64,000 nt of DNA from Xiphydria camelus (taxonomy: Eukaryota > Arthropoda > Insecta > Hymenoptera > Xiphydriidae). Position numbers and translations under genes: made by a program. Numbering within the stretch: position 1 is the first letter of the stretch; each line of letters starts with the position of its first letter. This document shows, piece after piece, positions 1-11,674 of this stretch. The notes under the pieces are model-generated. The model searched no databases. It was not told the DNA's origin and was given only the letters and a program-made list of their open reading frames with translations. The stretch lies in the NCBI GenBank assembly GCA_963678675.1, contig OY783192.1:6892001-6956000 (forward strand). The letters are read 5' to 3'.

Positions 1-98
1 TGTAGCGGCCTGACGCCAGATGGCGCCGACCCTCTCGGCTCTCGGTAGTAAAACGGCGGTACAGTACTATATACCTAAGAGGACCACAGAGCGTCTAA

Positions 99-237
99 GG
101 GCCGGTTGTACAACATGCCGATAGTGTTATTCCTGCCGACAAGTCCGCTTTACGCTATAGTCAAAATACGTCAAAAGCGGACTTGTCGGCAGGATAACAC
201 TATCGGGCAGTATATCGGCATGTTGTACAACCGGGCC
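99..237. mobile_element. PIF/Harbinger-like fold-back MITE, GGGCCGGTTGT family (copy 1)
   Basis: A 139 bp inverted repeat whose arms share GGGCCGGTTGTACAAC at the ends and the stretch GACAAGTCCGCTT near the centre. It is flanked on both sides by TAA (96-98 and 238-240), a three-base duplication typical of PIF/Harbinger elements. The right arm carries about 14 extra bases relative to the left, so the fold is imperfect. It encodes nothing. Two more elements with the same ends and the same TAA flanks lie at 39595-39710 and 50253-50409. The superfamily is inferred from the flanks, the terminal GGGCC and the presence of a Harbinger relic in the same window. Confidence 0.85.
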
Positions 238-245
238 TAAGGCAG

Positions 246-285
246 GAGTCGGCCTAGCCTTACTGACGAGTTCACAGGCCGACTC
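246..285. repeat. short perfect hairpin
   Basis: GAGTCGGCCT (246-255) is matched exactly by AGGCCGACTC (276-285) with a 20-base loop. It sits directly right of the fold-back MITE and left of the GC-rich repeat block, and may be a remnant of another element. The function is unknown. Confidence 0.6.
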
Positions 286-393
286 CGGGTCGAAATGACG
301 AACTCACTCGTCTGCCACAGCGATTTTTGAAAGCGATTTTGTTTATATATAAAAATAAACAATTATCGTATGGGAAATTTAGACCCGACCCGA

Positions 394-779
394 CCCGACC
401 AGAAATGTCGATACTTGTCACGTCAGGACCGAATAAGGCAACTTTATCCGGCCCTGGTCAAGCATGTAACGCGTTGTCACATCAGGGCCGAATCCGGTAA
501 CCGGATCCGGGCCCGACCAGAAATTTCGATACTTGTCACGTCAGGACCGAATAAGGCAGCCTGACCCGGCCCTGATCAAGCATGTAATGCGTTGTCACAT
601 CAGGGCCGAGTCCGGTAACCGGCTCCGGGCCGGATCCGGTTACCGGATCCGGGCCTGACCAGAAATTTCGTTACTTGTCACGTCAGGACCGGGTAAGGTT
701 GCCTGATAAGGGCCTGACTTCCAAGATCCGGCTGCCTGACCCGGCCCTGATGTGACAAGTATCGAAATTTCTGGTCGGG
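394..779. repeat. GC-rich composite repeat with inverted ends and internal half-units
   Basis: The block starts and ends with inverted copies of CCCGACCAGAAAT followed by TCGATACTTGTCAC (left from 394, right ending at 779). Direct copies of the GACCAGAAAT unit start at 397, 515 and 657. Each unit seems to consist of two related half-units around TTGTCACRTCAGGRCCG. Dyads such as ATCCGGTAACCGGAT and GGATCCGGTTACCGGATCC lie between the units. A frame of 64 codons (370-564) runs through it but follows the repeat and is not a credible gene. It may be a foldback-type element or a small satellite; the class is unassigned. Confidence 0.7.
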
Positions 780-1070
780 ATATTCAGCTCAGTAGTTCAG
801 GAATTGATTGCTTACTTTTGCGATTAATTTAAGATTTGTGCATGTGACTGAGCTGCTGAAATCGTACCAATATTCGTAGTTCTCAAAATCATACCCACTC
901 AAAAATCATTATTAAGCCAAGAGAGAACCAGATTTGTCCGAGTAAACCTTCCTCAAGTTCTGCTTCATTCAACATGATCGTGTCAGTTTAGAGAAGAGGA
1001 ATGGTTTTATTTCGCATGTCAAAAAAGTCGCGTGGAGAATATGATTCGGTGTGTTCAGTGTCATACTTAC

Positions 1071-1114
1071 AGGGCCAGTTGTTCCAACCTCTAGAAGTTG
1101 GAACAACTGGCCCT
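1071..1114. mobile_element. minimal fold-back element with GGGCC ends
   Basis: An exact 18 bp stem (1071-1088 with 1097-1114) begins AGGGCCAGTTGTTCCAAC and has an 8-base loop. TTA occurs at 1067-1069 and again at 1114-1116, so it resembles a very reduced relative of the GGGCCGGTT MITEs. At 44 bp it may be a solo pair of termini left by internal deletion. The link to Harbinger is an inference from the end sequence only. Confidence 0.6.
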
Positions 1115-1116
1115 TA

Positions 1117-2878
1117 GGTTTACGAATCCTGTGCTGATCTTCAATACAAAGATATTGCATAGGTACATTTGTTCCGATTGTTTTGTATAATAATTAAATA
1201 AGTTTGTCTCTTTGTTTTCTTTATGTATCTTTATCTATCTATTGACCTTAAATACAATTTAGGAAACACCGGGTATGATTTTGGAAACCAATCGTTAAAT
1301 CGTACCGATTGCAAGGCGTTAAAAAATAATTAATTTAATGAAATAAACGTTCTCTTATAGGACTACGTGATTTTTTTTATAGGCAGGACAATATCTAATG
1401 TCCATCATATGCCTTATCTTCAATTTCGACAAATACTGGGACAGTACGAACCAAAAATTAAAAAGTGTCGACTAGTACGATTTCGGTAACTCTCCCCTAC
1501 ACGTCATCGGTTAAACGATACCTAGATATATGTAGATCTGTTAAAGCCGAGGGCGAGCGAAAGGCGCATCCCCCGTTCTCGATACAAAGTCGACTGTCAT
1601 CATTCGCGTGACTCGGTGAAGTTTTACCGCGCCGTATGAGAATCCAAGGAGCAAAAAGATGAAAGAGAGGAAGAGCGCAGAAAGGAGAGGGGAGACGAGG
1701 AAGTCGGAAAAGAGGGAGCGAGGCAGAGGAGAGCTCATTTCCCATAGATCCGACCTCGCCCACGCTTCGACGACGGTCCCGTTCCGGTACTTCAACGTTG
1801 GCTCGGGGCGGTGCCACTCGCGCGACGCTCGAGCGTCGCAGACATAAGCTTTCCGAGGGAGATAGCGGAGCCGGGATCATTTCTCATGGTTCACCAAGGT
1901 TCACGCAGGCCGAGAGCGGGCCGGCTGGGTAATTGACAGGCTCATGCTCACGGGCCCGTCTTGGGAATAATTGGTGATGCTATCGGGATCCCGATACACG
2001 AATCGTGAGCACAAACGAAATACGAGGGACGCGACGACGAGAGAGGGCCGCGGATCAGCTGATCCTGATCTGATTGTGAGGGCGCGGTCCTGGCGCGTAT
2101 AACGGGGCGGGTTATGTCGAGGATCGAGAGTCGTGTCGGAGGTCCTGTTTTATATTCAAGCTCCTCGTCCGGAGATAAAGCTATCTGATTCCTGAGTCAT
2201 TTACATTTGTGATCTACAGGTGCTCACCCCTTTCCTACTCACTCCCGCTTCTCCGGCGCTCTTTCGTTTCTCTCTCCGCCCACCCTTCGTTACCTGCAGC
2301 AACATCGGAGGCGTTACGTCTTGTAGGATGGGAGAATTTGGGCCGAATTCGGCCGAAACGCCGCTCGATGGGGTCGTTTGGTCTTAAGGGATTAAAGGGG
2401 GATCTTACCCGGGGTTTAAAAGGCGCCATTTTCGCGCATACTCAATGCGTCCGGTTGCGTATACCTATCCTCGTGGAAAGTCGAGCGAAGCGCGCTAAAC
2501 GCTCGCGGGATTGATAGTCGTAAATCGAATAATCGATAGTCGTACGACGTTTAAAGCGGAGGGGCGAGAGAAAGTGGCACGCGTTCGTCGATGGAAGTGG
2601 GAATTAATTTAATTCATCGCATCGTCATATCAACTTTTTTTAAGTGGTCATATCATATCTTTACGTATTTACGTTCCCTGCTCACTAACTGCAAGACATT
2701 AATGGGTTTTCGTTCAAGATGCCTTTAAGTATTATATGTACATATATTAGCACCGAGAGCGGTTCGCGAGTAAATGCAATTGTTAAATATATTTCCTGAT
2801 GAATCCAGTTAATCTAGCCTCTTTGTCCGTCTTTCCCTTTTTCCGGATCGGAAGAGATAAAGTCTACGAGAAATAGTG
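1117..2878. other. no gene recognised; partly CpG-rich
   Basis: The first 400 bases are AT-rich; 1500-2600 is CpG-rich, with overlapping frames on both strands (for example 1497-1880 minus and 2209-2514 plus). None resembles a known protein, and their composition follows the local GC content. No repeat structure was found. Confidence 0.5.
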
Positions 2879-2896
2879 GAGAGAAAGAGAGGGGGG

Positions 2897-2928
<32 letters not shown>

Positions 2929-2930
2929 AG
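2879..2930. repeat. interrupted (GA)n microsatellite
   Basis: A purine-only run of GA units broken by a G7 stretch and by GAAA interruptions. GAGA-type tracts can bind GAGA factor in insects, but nothing here shows regulatory use. Confidence 0.85.
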
Positions 2931-3404
2931 GAATGCGGAAACGAAGAGAATCGATTATATGTACTTCACAGCACATTCCTCTCCGTACTTTTATACTCTC
3001 ACGGAAGTAGAGCGACTCGGGGCTTCCAGCTATAATACGAACTTTTAATGTACTCGCTTTAGTGCGGCAGCTGCGCGACCACCTAATGGAGTTATTTGCA
3101 TGGTCCAGCATGCGCGCCGGAGATACGGCGATGACGTGGCGGTATCGTCCTCACAGTCGTCGTCGACGTCGTCGTTTCACGGCGCCTGCAGTAATACGCG
3201 ACGCCGTGTTTCCTTTTTGTCGTTACGTTTCAACGATTCGCCCCGGGTGGTCCAACGTCGATCTACTCGTCAGCGAAGCGAAGCGACTGTAGGTCTGCGA
3301 GACGCCGCTGCACTCGCACGTTAGATTTGCGTCCCTCAAAGTGTCATGACTCGCGGTGGTCGCGTCTATAATTCGGTTTTTCTACTTACTTTTTTTTTAT
3401 TGCA

Positions 3405-3710
3405 GATTCAAAAAATTTGGGCAAAATTGTTTACCCCGTATTCCTTCATCTTTTATTGTCGACTTTATTTAAGCTGAAAAACGATATTTGAAAATGCAAC
3501 TATATGTCATCGTGCTGTAAGTCTCTCTCGTACTCGTTGCTTGGCATAAGTACGTCTCTCACGGCTTTCTGATGACGTCATAATACAGTAGAACGAGAAA
3601 GACACTTATGACTGCGAATTTTTTTTTCTTTTCGAATGTTGTCTTTTTCGTATGATATCGAATATGTATACAGATTACAAATTGAATTTAAAAATATGAA
3701 TATTTCTTTA
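3405..3710. repeat. dispersed 0.3 kb repeat with TGACGTCA core (copy 1)
   Basis: About 306 bp that is repeated in the same orientation at 7070-7376. Shared words include CCCCGTATT, CATAAGT followed by CGTCT, GATGACGTCATAAT, and GATTACAAATTGAATTTAAA at the right end. By eye the copies differ at roughly one base in five, so the duplication is old. TGACGTCA is the canonical CRE/ATF palindrome. No terminal inverted repeat or poly(A) tail is obvious, so the repeat class is unknown. Confidence 0.8.
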
Positions 3711-3948
3711 TGTCAATGCAAAGACTTAATTAGAACGTCCCTCTAACCCCCAAAATCGAACGATTTTCGAATTACTTTTTCACATCCTCGCTGCGCATTT
3801 ATTCTCGCCCGCTAATTCCAAGCGTGATTCAGCTATACAGGCGCGCGCCGTTCAATAACATTCGCCGCGCATAACAAGCGTAACGTACCTACTCCCGCAG
3901 CATATGCATTCGCATACATACGGTCTATTATTTCCCCACCGGGGAAAC

Positions 3949-4060
3949 GAGAGAGAGAGAGAGAGAGGAAGAGACTAGGGAATCGCTTTTACGAGAATAA
4001 GAGAGGGAGAGAGAACGAGAGAAAAGGACGGCAGGGAGAGAAAGAGAGGGACGGGGGTTG
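3949..4060. repeat. purine-rich GA tract
   Basis: A run dominated by GAGA with GGA and GAAA interruptions. It continues for about 110 bases before merging with ordinary sequence. Confidence 0.75.
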
Positions 4061-5833
4061 CTGTAAAAACAGGCATGTACAGCCTTTTACGATGTAAATC
4101 GCACGACCCGCGGTCCCGAAAGTTATATCTACATTTCCATTGACCGCTTTCCCATCGGACACGGCCCTCGATTCCAGAAACTGCGTTCATATCGGTTTTT
4201 CATCGCCGGTCGTACCTGTGGCAGCGCAAGAGACTATACGACTCGCTTCGTGATCGGGAACGATCGATTAACGATTCCTCTTCCACCCAAACTTCTCGAT
4301 TGTAGTGTAGCCTTTTTTCTTTTTTTTTCAATTTTACATTCCGAGGGTTTTACGGAATCCCCCGATGGCAAAGTTCCGGCGCAGAGCTTTTGACCGTCGG
4401 ACAACCGAGTATCAAAATGATGTTATCTATCGCCAATAATAGGTATTTGTTCAAGGGCGCGGTATGGGGTTCGCTGGTTGATTTCTTTAAGATTTTTACG
4501 GGGTCGCAAGTGCGACGGGCAAAGGGGCAAAGAAAAGAGGTCGCGGGGAGGGGTGATCGGTGCATGCATTTCTTGCGGCGGCATAACGCAGCTGTAACTT
4601 TCTCAGGAGGAGGGCAAAACGTGGGAGGAGGGGGCTCGGAAAGAGCAACAAGAGGGGCGAATGCAAAATTGAAATGGCGAAAGCGGATCACCGAATAGGT
4701 GCTGCTCGAAAGGGGAGGATGACGAAGGGCGGGGGGGTTAATCCGGGTATCTACTTCCACGCCACGCGGATTACCTCTATACTCCCGACATGGATGTGTG
4801 AAAAAATTATCCCCGCGCCCCCTAACGCGAACGAGGGCTCTCCTTTGTAGCGCGCGAATCGTCTTCGACGTCTACTTGGTCCCTTCCGCGAGGGGAGAAA
4901 TGATTGTAGCGAAGAAAGTATTTATTCTTCTTTATTCCGACTCTTTGAAAAGGGTGCCTTGCCATCGAAAAGAAATATTACCGCCGACACACACACGATT
5001 TTACTACCACATTTGCGCCGAAGTCGTTACGAGAGCTGAATACATAACTATACTGCCAGTACAGCCGCATGCGCCGCGCATGTTGTGTACAGGCTGCCGT
5101 AATAGGCAGGACTTCAATTAGTCACAGATTGCTTCGTGTAATTAGTTATAATTGGCTCGATCCCAGGTAAACGTCGCTAATGCGAACGGAGCTTTGGAAA
5201 TGTGGAACAATCGTTCTGCGACTAAGTTTATGCTCGGAGGTGCTCGCGCGAGCTGTCGAAGGTGGGAACAGTTTGGTCTCCCGTGGCGTCATCTACGATG
5301 CCTCGTCCACAAAGTTTCGTTCACATAGTTATAGGAAACAGGACGATAAGTTATAGAGGTTACAAAATATTATAGCTTATCCAGTGCATCGGTTGTCCAA
5401 GGTTTAAACGTATACTATCGGCCAAAAATATAGAGATACTTTCGAAAGGATTCCCTTTTTAAGAATCCGCCTTTGATCTTGATGAAACTCGGGAGATTGG
5501 AAGTTTATCGAAAAATGAGACAGGTCTACGGTTGCTTAAGTTTGATTTAAAATTGTGAATCAACTCAGAGTTCTATCCCTCCGAAACATCTTTTATATGC
5601 GAAGCGAGATACAGTAAAAGCTTTTGCGTAAAAGTTGTTGCACTCTTAAAATCAAGCAACTTTTGTTCGAAAACTCTTATTCTATCTTGTTTCATTTCCG
5701 GTGAACTAACCTCCTCCTCCCCTCACAGACTCAATTCACCTGAAGCTATATTTTAAATGAAACGCGATACTTAAACATTTTCATACAAAAGCTAATTTTA
5801 ACCATAGAACGGTACACATGGTTCACAGTTACC
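4061..5833. other. no gene recognised
   Basis: Frames at 4350-4760 (minus), 4390-4698 (plus) and 4798-5121 (plus) overlap each other and have no family resemblance. From 5400 the sequence turns AT-rich. No repeat boundary was seen. Confidence 0.45.
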
Positions 5834-5835
5834 TA

Positions 5836-6016
5836 CACTGAGAAAAATCTGGTTGAAAGAACTATAATTTCACCAGAAATCGTGGTCGATTTTGATGCCA
5901 ATCGCGATTCCATAACTGTTCTAAATAATAAGATTCTGGTTATAGTAACAAAAGATTAAGATTACTGTAACCAGGTGAACCTGCAGCATGGTCGATTAAT
6001 ATCCCAAACCTTTTTT
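5836..6016. mobile_element. CACTGAG-type MITE, sub-family A (copy 1, right end lost)
   Basis: The left end reads TA then CACTGAGAAAAATCTGGTTG. The right part (AACCAGGTGAACCTGCAGCA then TGGTCGATTAAT) matches the right part of the copies at 27739 and 37136. The expected terminal TTTTTCTCAGTG is missing, and an unrelated CAGGGTG terminus follows at 6024. Non-coding. Confidence 0.6.
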
Positions 6017-6023
6017 TTATATA

Positions 6024-6060
6024 CAGGGTGTTTCACCTAACTTGACCACCTCAAATATCA
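6024..6060. repeat. solitary TA-CAGGGTG terminus
   Basis: CAGGGTGTTTCACC after TA resembles the ends of the CAGGGTGATTCG element at 44782-45177. ACACCCTGTATAA also occurs in the 52.3 kb tandem array. No matching right end was found downstream, so this is one end of a broken or unrecognised repeat. Confidence 0.4.
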
Positions 6061-6401
6061 CGGCAGTCTTTGATGATATGAAAAAGTATTGAGAGTAAAA
6101 ATTGTTCGATACAAAGGGGCAAATACTGTTATTAGAAAAGAATTATTTTCTAATTAGTTTTTTTCAGGATATCAAGGTCATCGATATTATTTTAAATGGG
6201 TCGACATATTTTCATTACCACAGTCTTGTAGCTTATAAGAGGACAAATGTGTAAAAGAAGTTATAATTAAAAAATTGTTTAGTATTTATTATGTCGACTG
6301 ATACAGACATTACACAGTAGTTCGGTCTTTGTTGGATCTTCCGGAAGAAGATCATTTCCGTGACTCAATTCAAATGAATAATAGTATCTTATGTCATGTC
6401 A

Positions 6402-6728
6402 TGAACGACATATACTTTTTTTTCTCACGAATGCCCATTTCTAAAAACAAAACAGATAGAAGTATACACGGCTCATTTTACGTTGCGTTTATCAGTTTGG
6501 AAAAGGAACCGACTTCGCACTAAGCAATCTTTTGACAACCTGCGGACTCCCGGTCGGTGTCACGCGGGAAAAACGCCATCTTACGCTCTACAAAAAGGCT
6601 GGAAAAGGCCTCGAAATGGGCATGAGTTAGGAAAAACCAAATTACAATATATGTGCATGGGCTATTATAAGCCCATGTATCCAGAGCACACATCGAAATT
6701 GTGTATCGAATGCTTGCGACACAAGTAG
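6402..6728 (+). CDS. orphan open frame with downstream AATAAA, possible terminal exon
   Basis: An open frame of about 108 codons, with no ATG near its start, runs to a stop at 6726-6728. A possible splice acceptor (AAACAG) ends at 6455. The C-terminal half is basic and tyrosine- and cysteine-containing, with GYYKPMYPEHTS followed by KLCIECLRHK at the end. An AATAAA polyadenylation-type hexamer follows at 6796-6801. The surroundings are AT-rich, so a frame this long is mildly notable, but no family is recognised and no upstream exon was found. It could be the last exon of an unknown gene, a decayed element, or chance. Confidence 0.2.
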
Positions 6729-7069
6729 GTAATATAGAATAAGCAATAATATTATATGAGATGTAGGTATTTTAATAATTTTTATATTTCTGTATAATAA
6801 ACGTTCGCTTTGTAGACGAGTACCTAAATTTTAATAGTGTCTCTCACGCCTTAGCCATTCGCTCAACAAACCATATGAGAGTCGGAAATCTGCTAACCCA
6901 ACCTATTTAAATAATTACCTATACTTTTTGGAACAAATCCAAAAGTCATGCATATTTTCTTATAAAGAATTTAAATTTTTGAGCGTTATGACGGTAACCA
7001 TTAGAGCGGGCATACACTGCGGGAGACGGCTTGCTGCGGTCCGTCTGATAATAGGGTAGGATTATTAAT

Positions 7070-7376
7070 GATTCGAAAAATTTGGAAAAAATGATCAACC
7101 CCGTATTTTTTCATTTTTCATTTTCGGCTTTATCCGAGCCGTAAAACGACATTTAGAAACGCAGCATACGTCATCGTTCAGTAATCCTATCTCTCTCGCA
7201 CTCGTTCATTGGCATAAGTGCGTCTTTCACGGCTCTTCGATGACGTCATAATTGAGCAGAGAGCAATGCACTTATAACTCAGCGAATAATAATTTTTTCG
7301 GGCATTTTCTTTTTCACGTGATATTGAATATGTATACGGATTACAAATTGAATTTAAAGATACGAACATTTTTTTT
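7070..7376. repeat. dispersed 0.3 kb repeat with TGACGTCA core (copy 2)
   Basis: Second copy of the repeat at 3405-3710, same orientation. It keeps GATGACGTCATAAT and the AT-rich right end GATTACAAATTGAATTTAAA. A frame of 66 codons on the minus strand (7187-7387) lies inside it and is not conserved in the other copy. Confidence 0.8.
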
Positions 7377-10340
7377 CTAGTCATCATCCCAATTGCCTTC
7401 CCGGAAAGGTGTGGGACCGTAGCATTCGCGGCCTACGGCCGCCGAAATGTACCTACCGCTTCGCCGAGTGCGAGATTAACCCTAGATTCGCGAGGTAGTT
7501 ATGATCACGATGCTATCAAGCGGTACTAACCGGCCTTCCGAATTCCGTCTATCGTGCGACGGAACATAACTTCTTCGCTACAAATGAATCGTATCGAATG
7601 CACGCAGACAAAAATAAACCCGCCGAGCCGTTTCAATTGCAATTCCCGACGCTCGACTCGAAGATACGTTTCGAACCGTTACAGCGTCGGGCGAATTGGG
7701 GGAGGAAAAAAAAGCCGCCAGCAACCGACGCGCGATCCTCATTAAAATAAAGTTTCGCATTCCGGAGGCACGGTGAAGGGACGTTGGGGACGTGAGGGCG
7801 CGAGCGGAAAAAAGGAGTGAGACGGGGAAGGGGTTGCCATATTTATTTCCGTTCTTAATGAGTTCCCCGCTCGTCGGTATATATCCACCTACTGCATTAT
7901 GTAGGAAAATGTCTGAAAGTGCGAGCACGTTTTGAGCAGCGCGGGGTAGATATATATATATATATATATATAATATGAGGCAGGAAAAGCTTAGCGCGCG
8001 TGCGAGAGGAGCAAAAACCATCAGCGTCGGTTGAATTTCGGGCGCGATTCTCTCTGAGCGAGTCGCTCTCGCGCCTCGTGAGTCCTCGAAGCGCCACCGC
8101 GAACCAACGGCCAGTGGCTGGTGCCGCCGCTGTCGACGACGACACGGAACCGCGGCGGCCAGTCGTCTTTCATCTCGTCTCTCTCTACTCGTCCCGCTTC
8201 TAAACGCGCCGAATGAATCGAGTAACCGGAGCGGTCGCTCTCTTTCACGCAACCCCGTTAAAATATTCCGCTATGCACAGTTTACCCACAAGCGTCCGTG
8301 GTATCCGTAGCAGGGAGGGGGGATCGAGGAAAAGGGACGGACGGAAAAGAAAACGCGATATCCGAGGAGGTAGTTTTCCGCGGGAAAAAGGCCAGGCGTG
8401 TCAATTTCCACGGAGACTCTTCTATTCCCTTCCAATCCTCGCTTTTTTTTCCACCCCCGCCACTCTCCCCGTCGCCTATCCTCTCAATCGTCTTCCTTTA
8501 CGATCGCTCGTTTGCGAGATACAGTTTCGATCTTTTTGCGAAAGCGTTTCCCGCTCGATCGCTGTCTCTCCGCCGCCTCGCAAACAAAGGGAGACGGATA
8601 GGGGCGGGGAAGTTGGGGAAGGGGTGAGCGAACGACGCGCGACCAAACTGATTGCGCGCGAGAGCCACACGCGAGAGGACGTTGCATCGCTTTCGATCGA
8701 AGTACATCGTATATCTTAAATAAGATCGCTCTCGGCGGCGAGGAGGCGGGCAAAAAGGCGGAATGGGGGAGAGGCAAGAGTGGCACTCGTCCTTAATCGG
8801 CTTAAACCCTGTTTAAGGGCGTAATCCGGATTTCGACCGAGAATTTGGCCAAACACAACTCGCACATGCTGCGCTGCAGCGTTATCGACTGGCAACAATT
8901 TTCGCGCAGAACGCCGGGCCAAAGTGCAAATATTGCGAAGCAGAGCACAAATATTAAAGCGTCGGCACTGGCGAACGCGCGCGGAGGGGCGAAGCGGGCG
9001 GGAGTGGGTGGTCGGTCGGGCCGGTGGCGGGGTTTAGTCCCTTGTTGTGTTTACTCTCGAGCGTTCGTTATCGTTCGCTAATTGAGCCCTTGACGCGGTA
9101 GCATTCATAAGTCAGGGTGGTCGAAGCGACGTCACACGCACACAGACCGACAGCGAACTTTCCTTCACCTCTCTCTCCCACCCCCCTCCCGCTCTCTCTC
9201 CTCCTCACTCAGGCTTCCTCCTCGTCTCACCACAACCTCTCTCTTGTCCCCAACCCCTCCGTACCCCCTATAACATTCACTGCCAATGCCACAGGCCACC
9301 GATAACTGGTTAATTCGCGCGCCGCCCGTCGACTGCACTATACGGTTGCTCATTTACTTCGAGCCCCTGCGATTTCGCCGTCCCTTTAAATTTAATTACG
9401 AACTTGCAGACGCCAAGAGCGAAAATGCAAGCGCGTGGGACGAGTGCGCATGCTTGCGTAATGTTTGCGCGGTGGACATCGTAGAACTGTCTAGGTAAAT
9501 GCGCGATGCTCTCGGCGTCGGGGGTAGGTACCTATACGATACACGTATAGTGATAAATCGACGCGCTCCAGTTTTATTTCGTATTTGTATATCGAGGTTT
9601 CTCTTCCAACTCCCCCAAGAGTCGCGAGCTCCAGCCGCGCACGGGGCATCTGTTTTCCATCTCGGACTATCGGGACCATTATCAGCGAGAGAGAGGGTCG
9701 CCTCGAGGCTCGACGCTACGCGCCACCGCGGGCGGATGCCGTATCAGAAAATGATGATGCAGCCGTACGATGAAAAATGGCGGGTTTGAGTGAAGTCACC
9801 GGAATGAAATGCATGGATTGGTTTAGCCCGGGGCAGTCGCGGCGGAGCTGGCATGGACAGGGCGTGATGGATTACTGGCGTCAGCGGCCTCTCCTTTACC
9901 GGCGTTACTCGCCTCCTTTGAACGTGTTCCATCTTCGAATTTCGTTTCACCCTGTCTTCTACCTAGAGGAGGAAGGTCTTTTCATTCTCGCTGTCTTTCG
10001 CATCTCTCTCGTTTCACCCTTTTCGTCTTCTCCTGCACAGAAGTCCCGCGGGGCGGTCGCAAGGAAAATACCGTAGCACCGTGCGCGTAATGCTCTTTCG
10101 GGATGAACTCCGTTCATCATTTAACCTACTTCGGAGAAATGTCGAAGGAGCAAAGATAAGTGCAGCGAGATGAGGAAAACGTCTATTCTTTTTTTTTTTT
10201 CATGCATCGAGGAATCTGTCGTTCGTTTATTGGGAATCGACATTGGCATCTCACTATTTGGTGGCAGAATAGAGCACTGTTATCAGCACGGTGATTTCGT
10301 GTGGCGACTGCTTTAATGACCCTCTGCCAATTCTAGGAAC
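7377..10340. other. CpG-rich block, no gene recognised
   Basis: About 3 kb with high CpG content. It generates long overlapping frames on both strands, the longest 224 codons on the minus strand (7578-8252), which reads through a (TA)n tract as alternating I and Y. None looks like a known protein, and no splice structure could be followed. Promoters or non-coding exons are possible but cannot be shown from sequence alone. Confidence 0.45.
7949..7972. repeat. (TA)n microsatellite
   Basis: A pure TA run of about 12 units inside otherwise CpG-rich sequence. Confidence 0.9.
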
Positions 10341-11640
10341 TTTGAAAATTAGTAGAAGAGACTTTTCGCGCGACATTTGAGAATGATTTCGCTGTCGGTT
10401 GAATACTGAAACTCATTGACATGGTAACGCTGAAGAGTATACCATTCCTGAATATTATAGTCATTCAAATCAGAGAAAAAATTCATCATTACGTTTATGA
10501 GTGGCACGCAGAACTCGCACGAAAGGTCTAAAACAAAATATTCACTAGATGTTAGAAAAACGGTTAGCTTCTGCATCATCCACGCCCTGACTAATAACAC
10601 TAATAACAAGACATCGCGGTGAAATATATAGGAATCAGTAGTACGCAGCGAACCACACAGGTCGGAAATTAACTCGCATTCTCTGTAAATACACAATATG
10701 TCTTTCTAGAATCTAGCTAAAAGTTCTGTTGCTTTTCAAATCGATTTCAAATATTCTCAGTTATGACAGTTATCAGCTTCAATTTTATTAATCAATGAAT
10801 ACATTTTTAGTCAAAATATTTTATGAAAACCTATTCCCAACCTGTAAAAGATCATGTCAAATGATTTCCAAATTATTTCGCTGCAAAAAATAATTAGAAA
10901 TTAACTGACAACTTTTCGCGAACTCTTTTTAATACTGCCAATCGCAATAATGTTCACAGAGAATTTTTATTAAATATAATAGTTCGCCCCGAGAGGACAC
11001 TATTTTCTTCCATAATATTCCTGTGAGAAAGATTTGTTTCTGCCCAATGATATATCCTCAATTTTCAGTAATGTTTTTATATTTGTTAATGCGGGCAGCT
11101 GTATTATTGTATATGACTAGGTGTTGTGCAACGCCATATTAAGAAAGGCAGGTATAGAAATAATTGCGATACACGTACCAATCCAGGAGCGCTCGTTGAG
11201 CAGAAACGAAATACGTCGAAATAGACGGAACCGTACGGAGTTAAACAATGGTTCTTGATGAAGCGTCTGATGAAAAGTGAATAGTGACGAGTCGATTGGA
11301 GGGAAGCTCACACATGCTAGATATCGATACACGTGCAAGCAGTGTTGCACATGTCCCGAAGGTATTTGCATCTCCAATCTGCCTTTACCTATATCGTTCG
11401 AAAGCGCGAGCGTTAAACGTGTGAGAATACGGAATGGACTGTGACTGCTGTGTAAGCACAATTCACGCACCAATCGACCTATTTTATTATTTGTAGTAAT
11501 GCGGATAGCTGCGAAACAAACTCGAGAGCGGATTGAAAAAATACTATTCGGGCTTGCAATTCTTGAAGTTTGTATAACGTTGATGATCCGTTTGAATTGG
11601 GATCTCCGGGACTCCACGACACCATTTAAGAATTACTAGA
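10341..11640. other. AT-rich stretch with two unassigned minus-strand frames
   Basis: Minus-strand frames at 10349-10696 (115 codons) and 11117-11617 (166 codons) are long for this base composition. The first has a hydrophobic stretch followed by an acidic, aromatic-rich part; the second is basic at its start. Neither resembles a family I can name, and they are in separate frames 420 bases apart. Nothing else was seen here. Confidence 0.3.
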
Positions 11641-11646
11641 CCATTT

Positions 11647-11664
11647 GCACGCGCAAGCGCGTGC
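11647..11664. repeat. perfect short hairpin
   Basis: GCACGCGC and GCGCGTGC pair exactly around an AA loop, immediately left of the larger hairpin at 11675-11791. Confidence 0.7.
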
Positions 11665-11674
11665 CTAATAGTTA

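Noticed and set aside
7578..8252. 224-codon minus-strand frame
   Set aside because: It passes through a (TA)n tract and CpG-rich sequence, overlaps equally open frames on both strands, and shows no domain.
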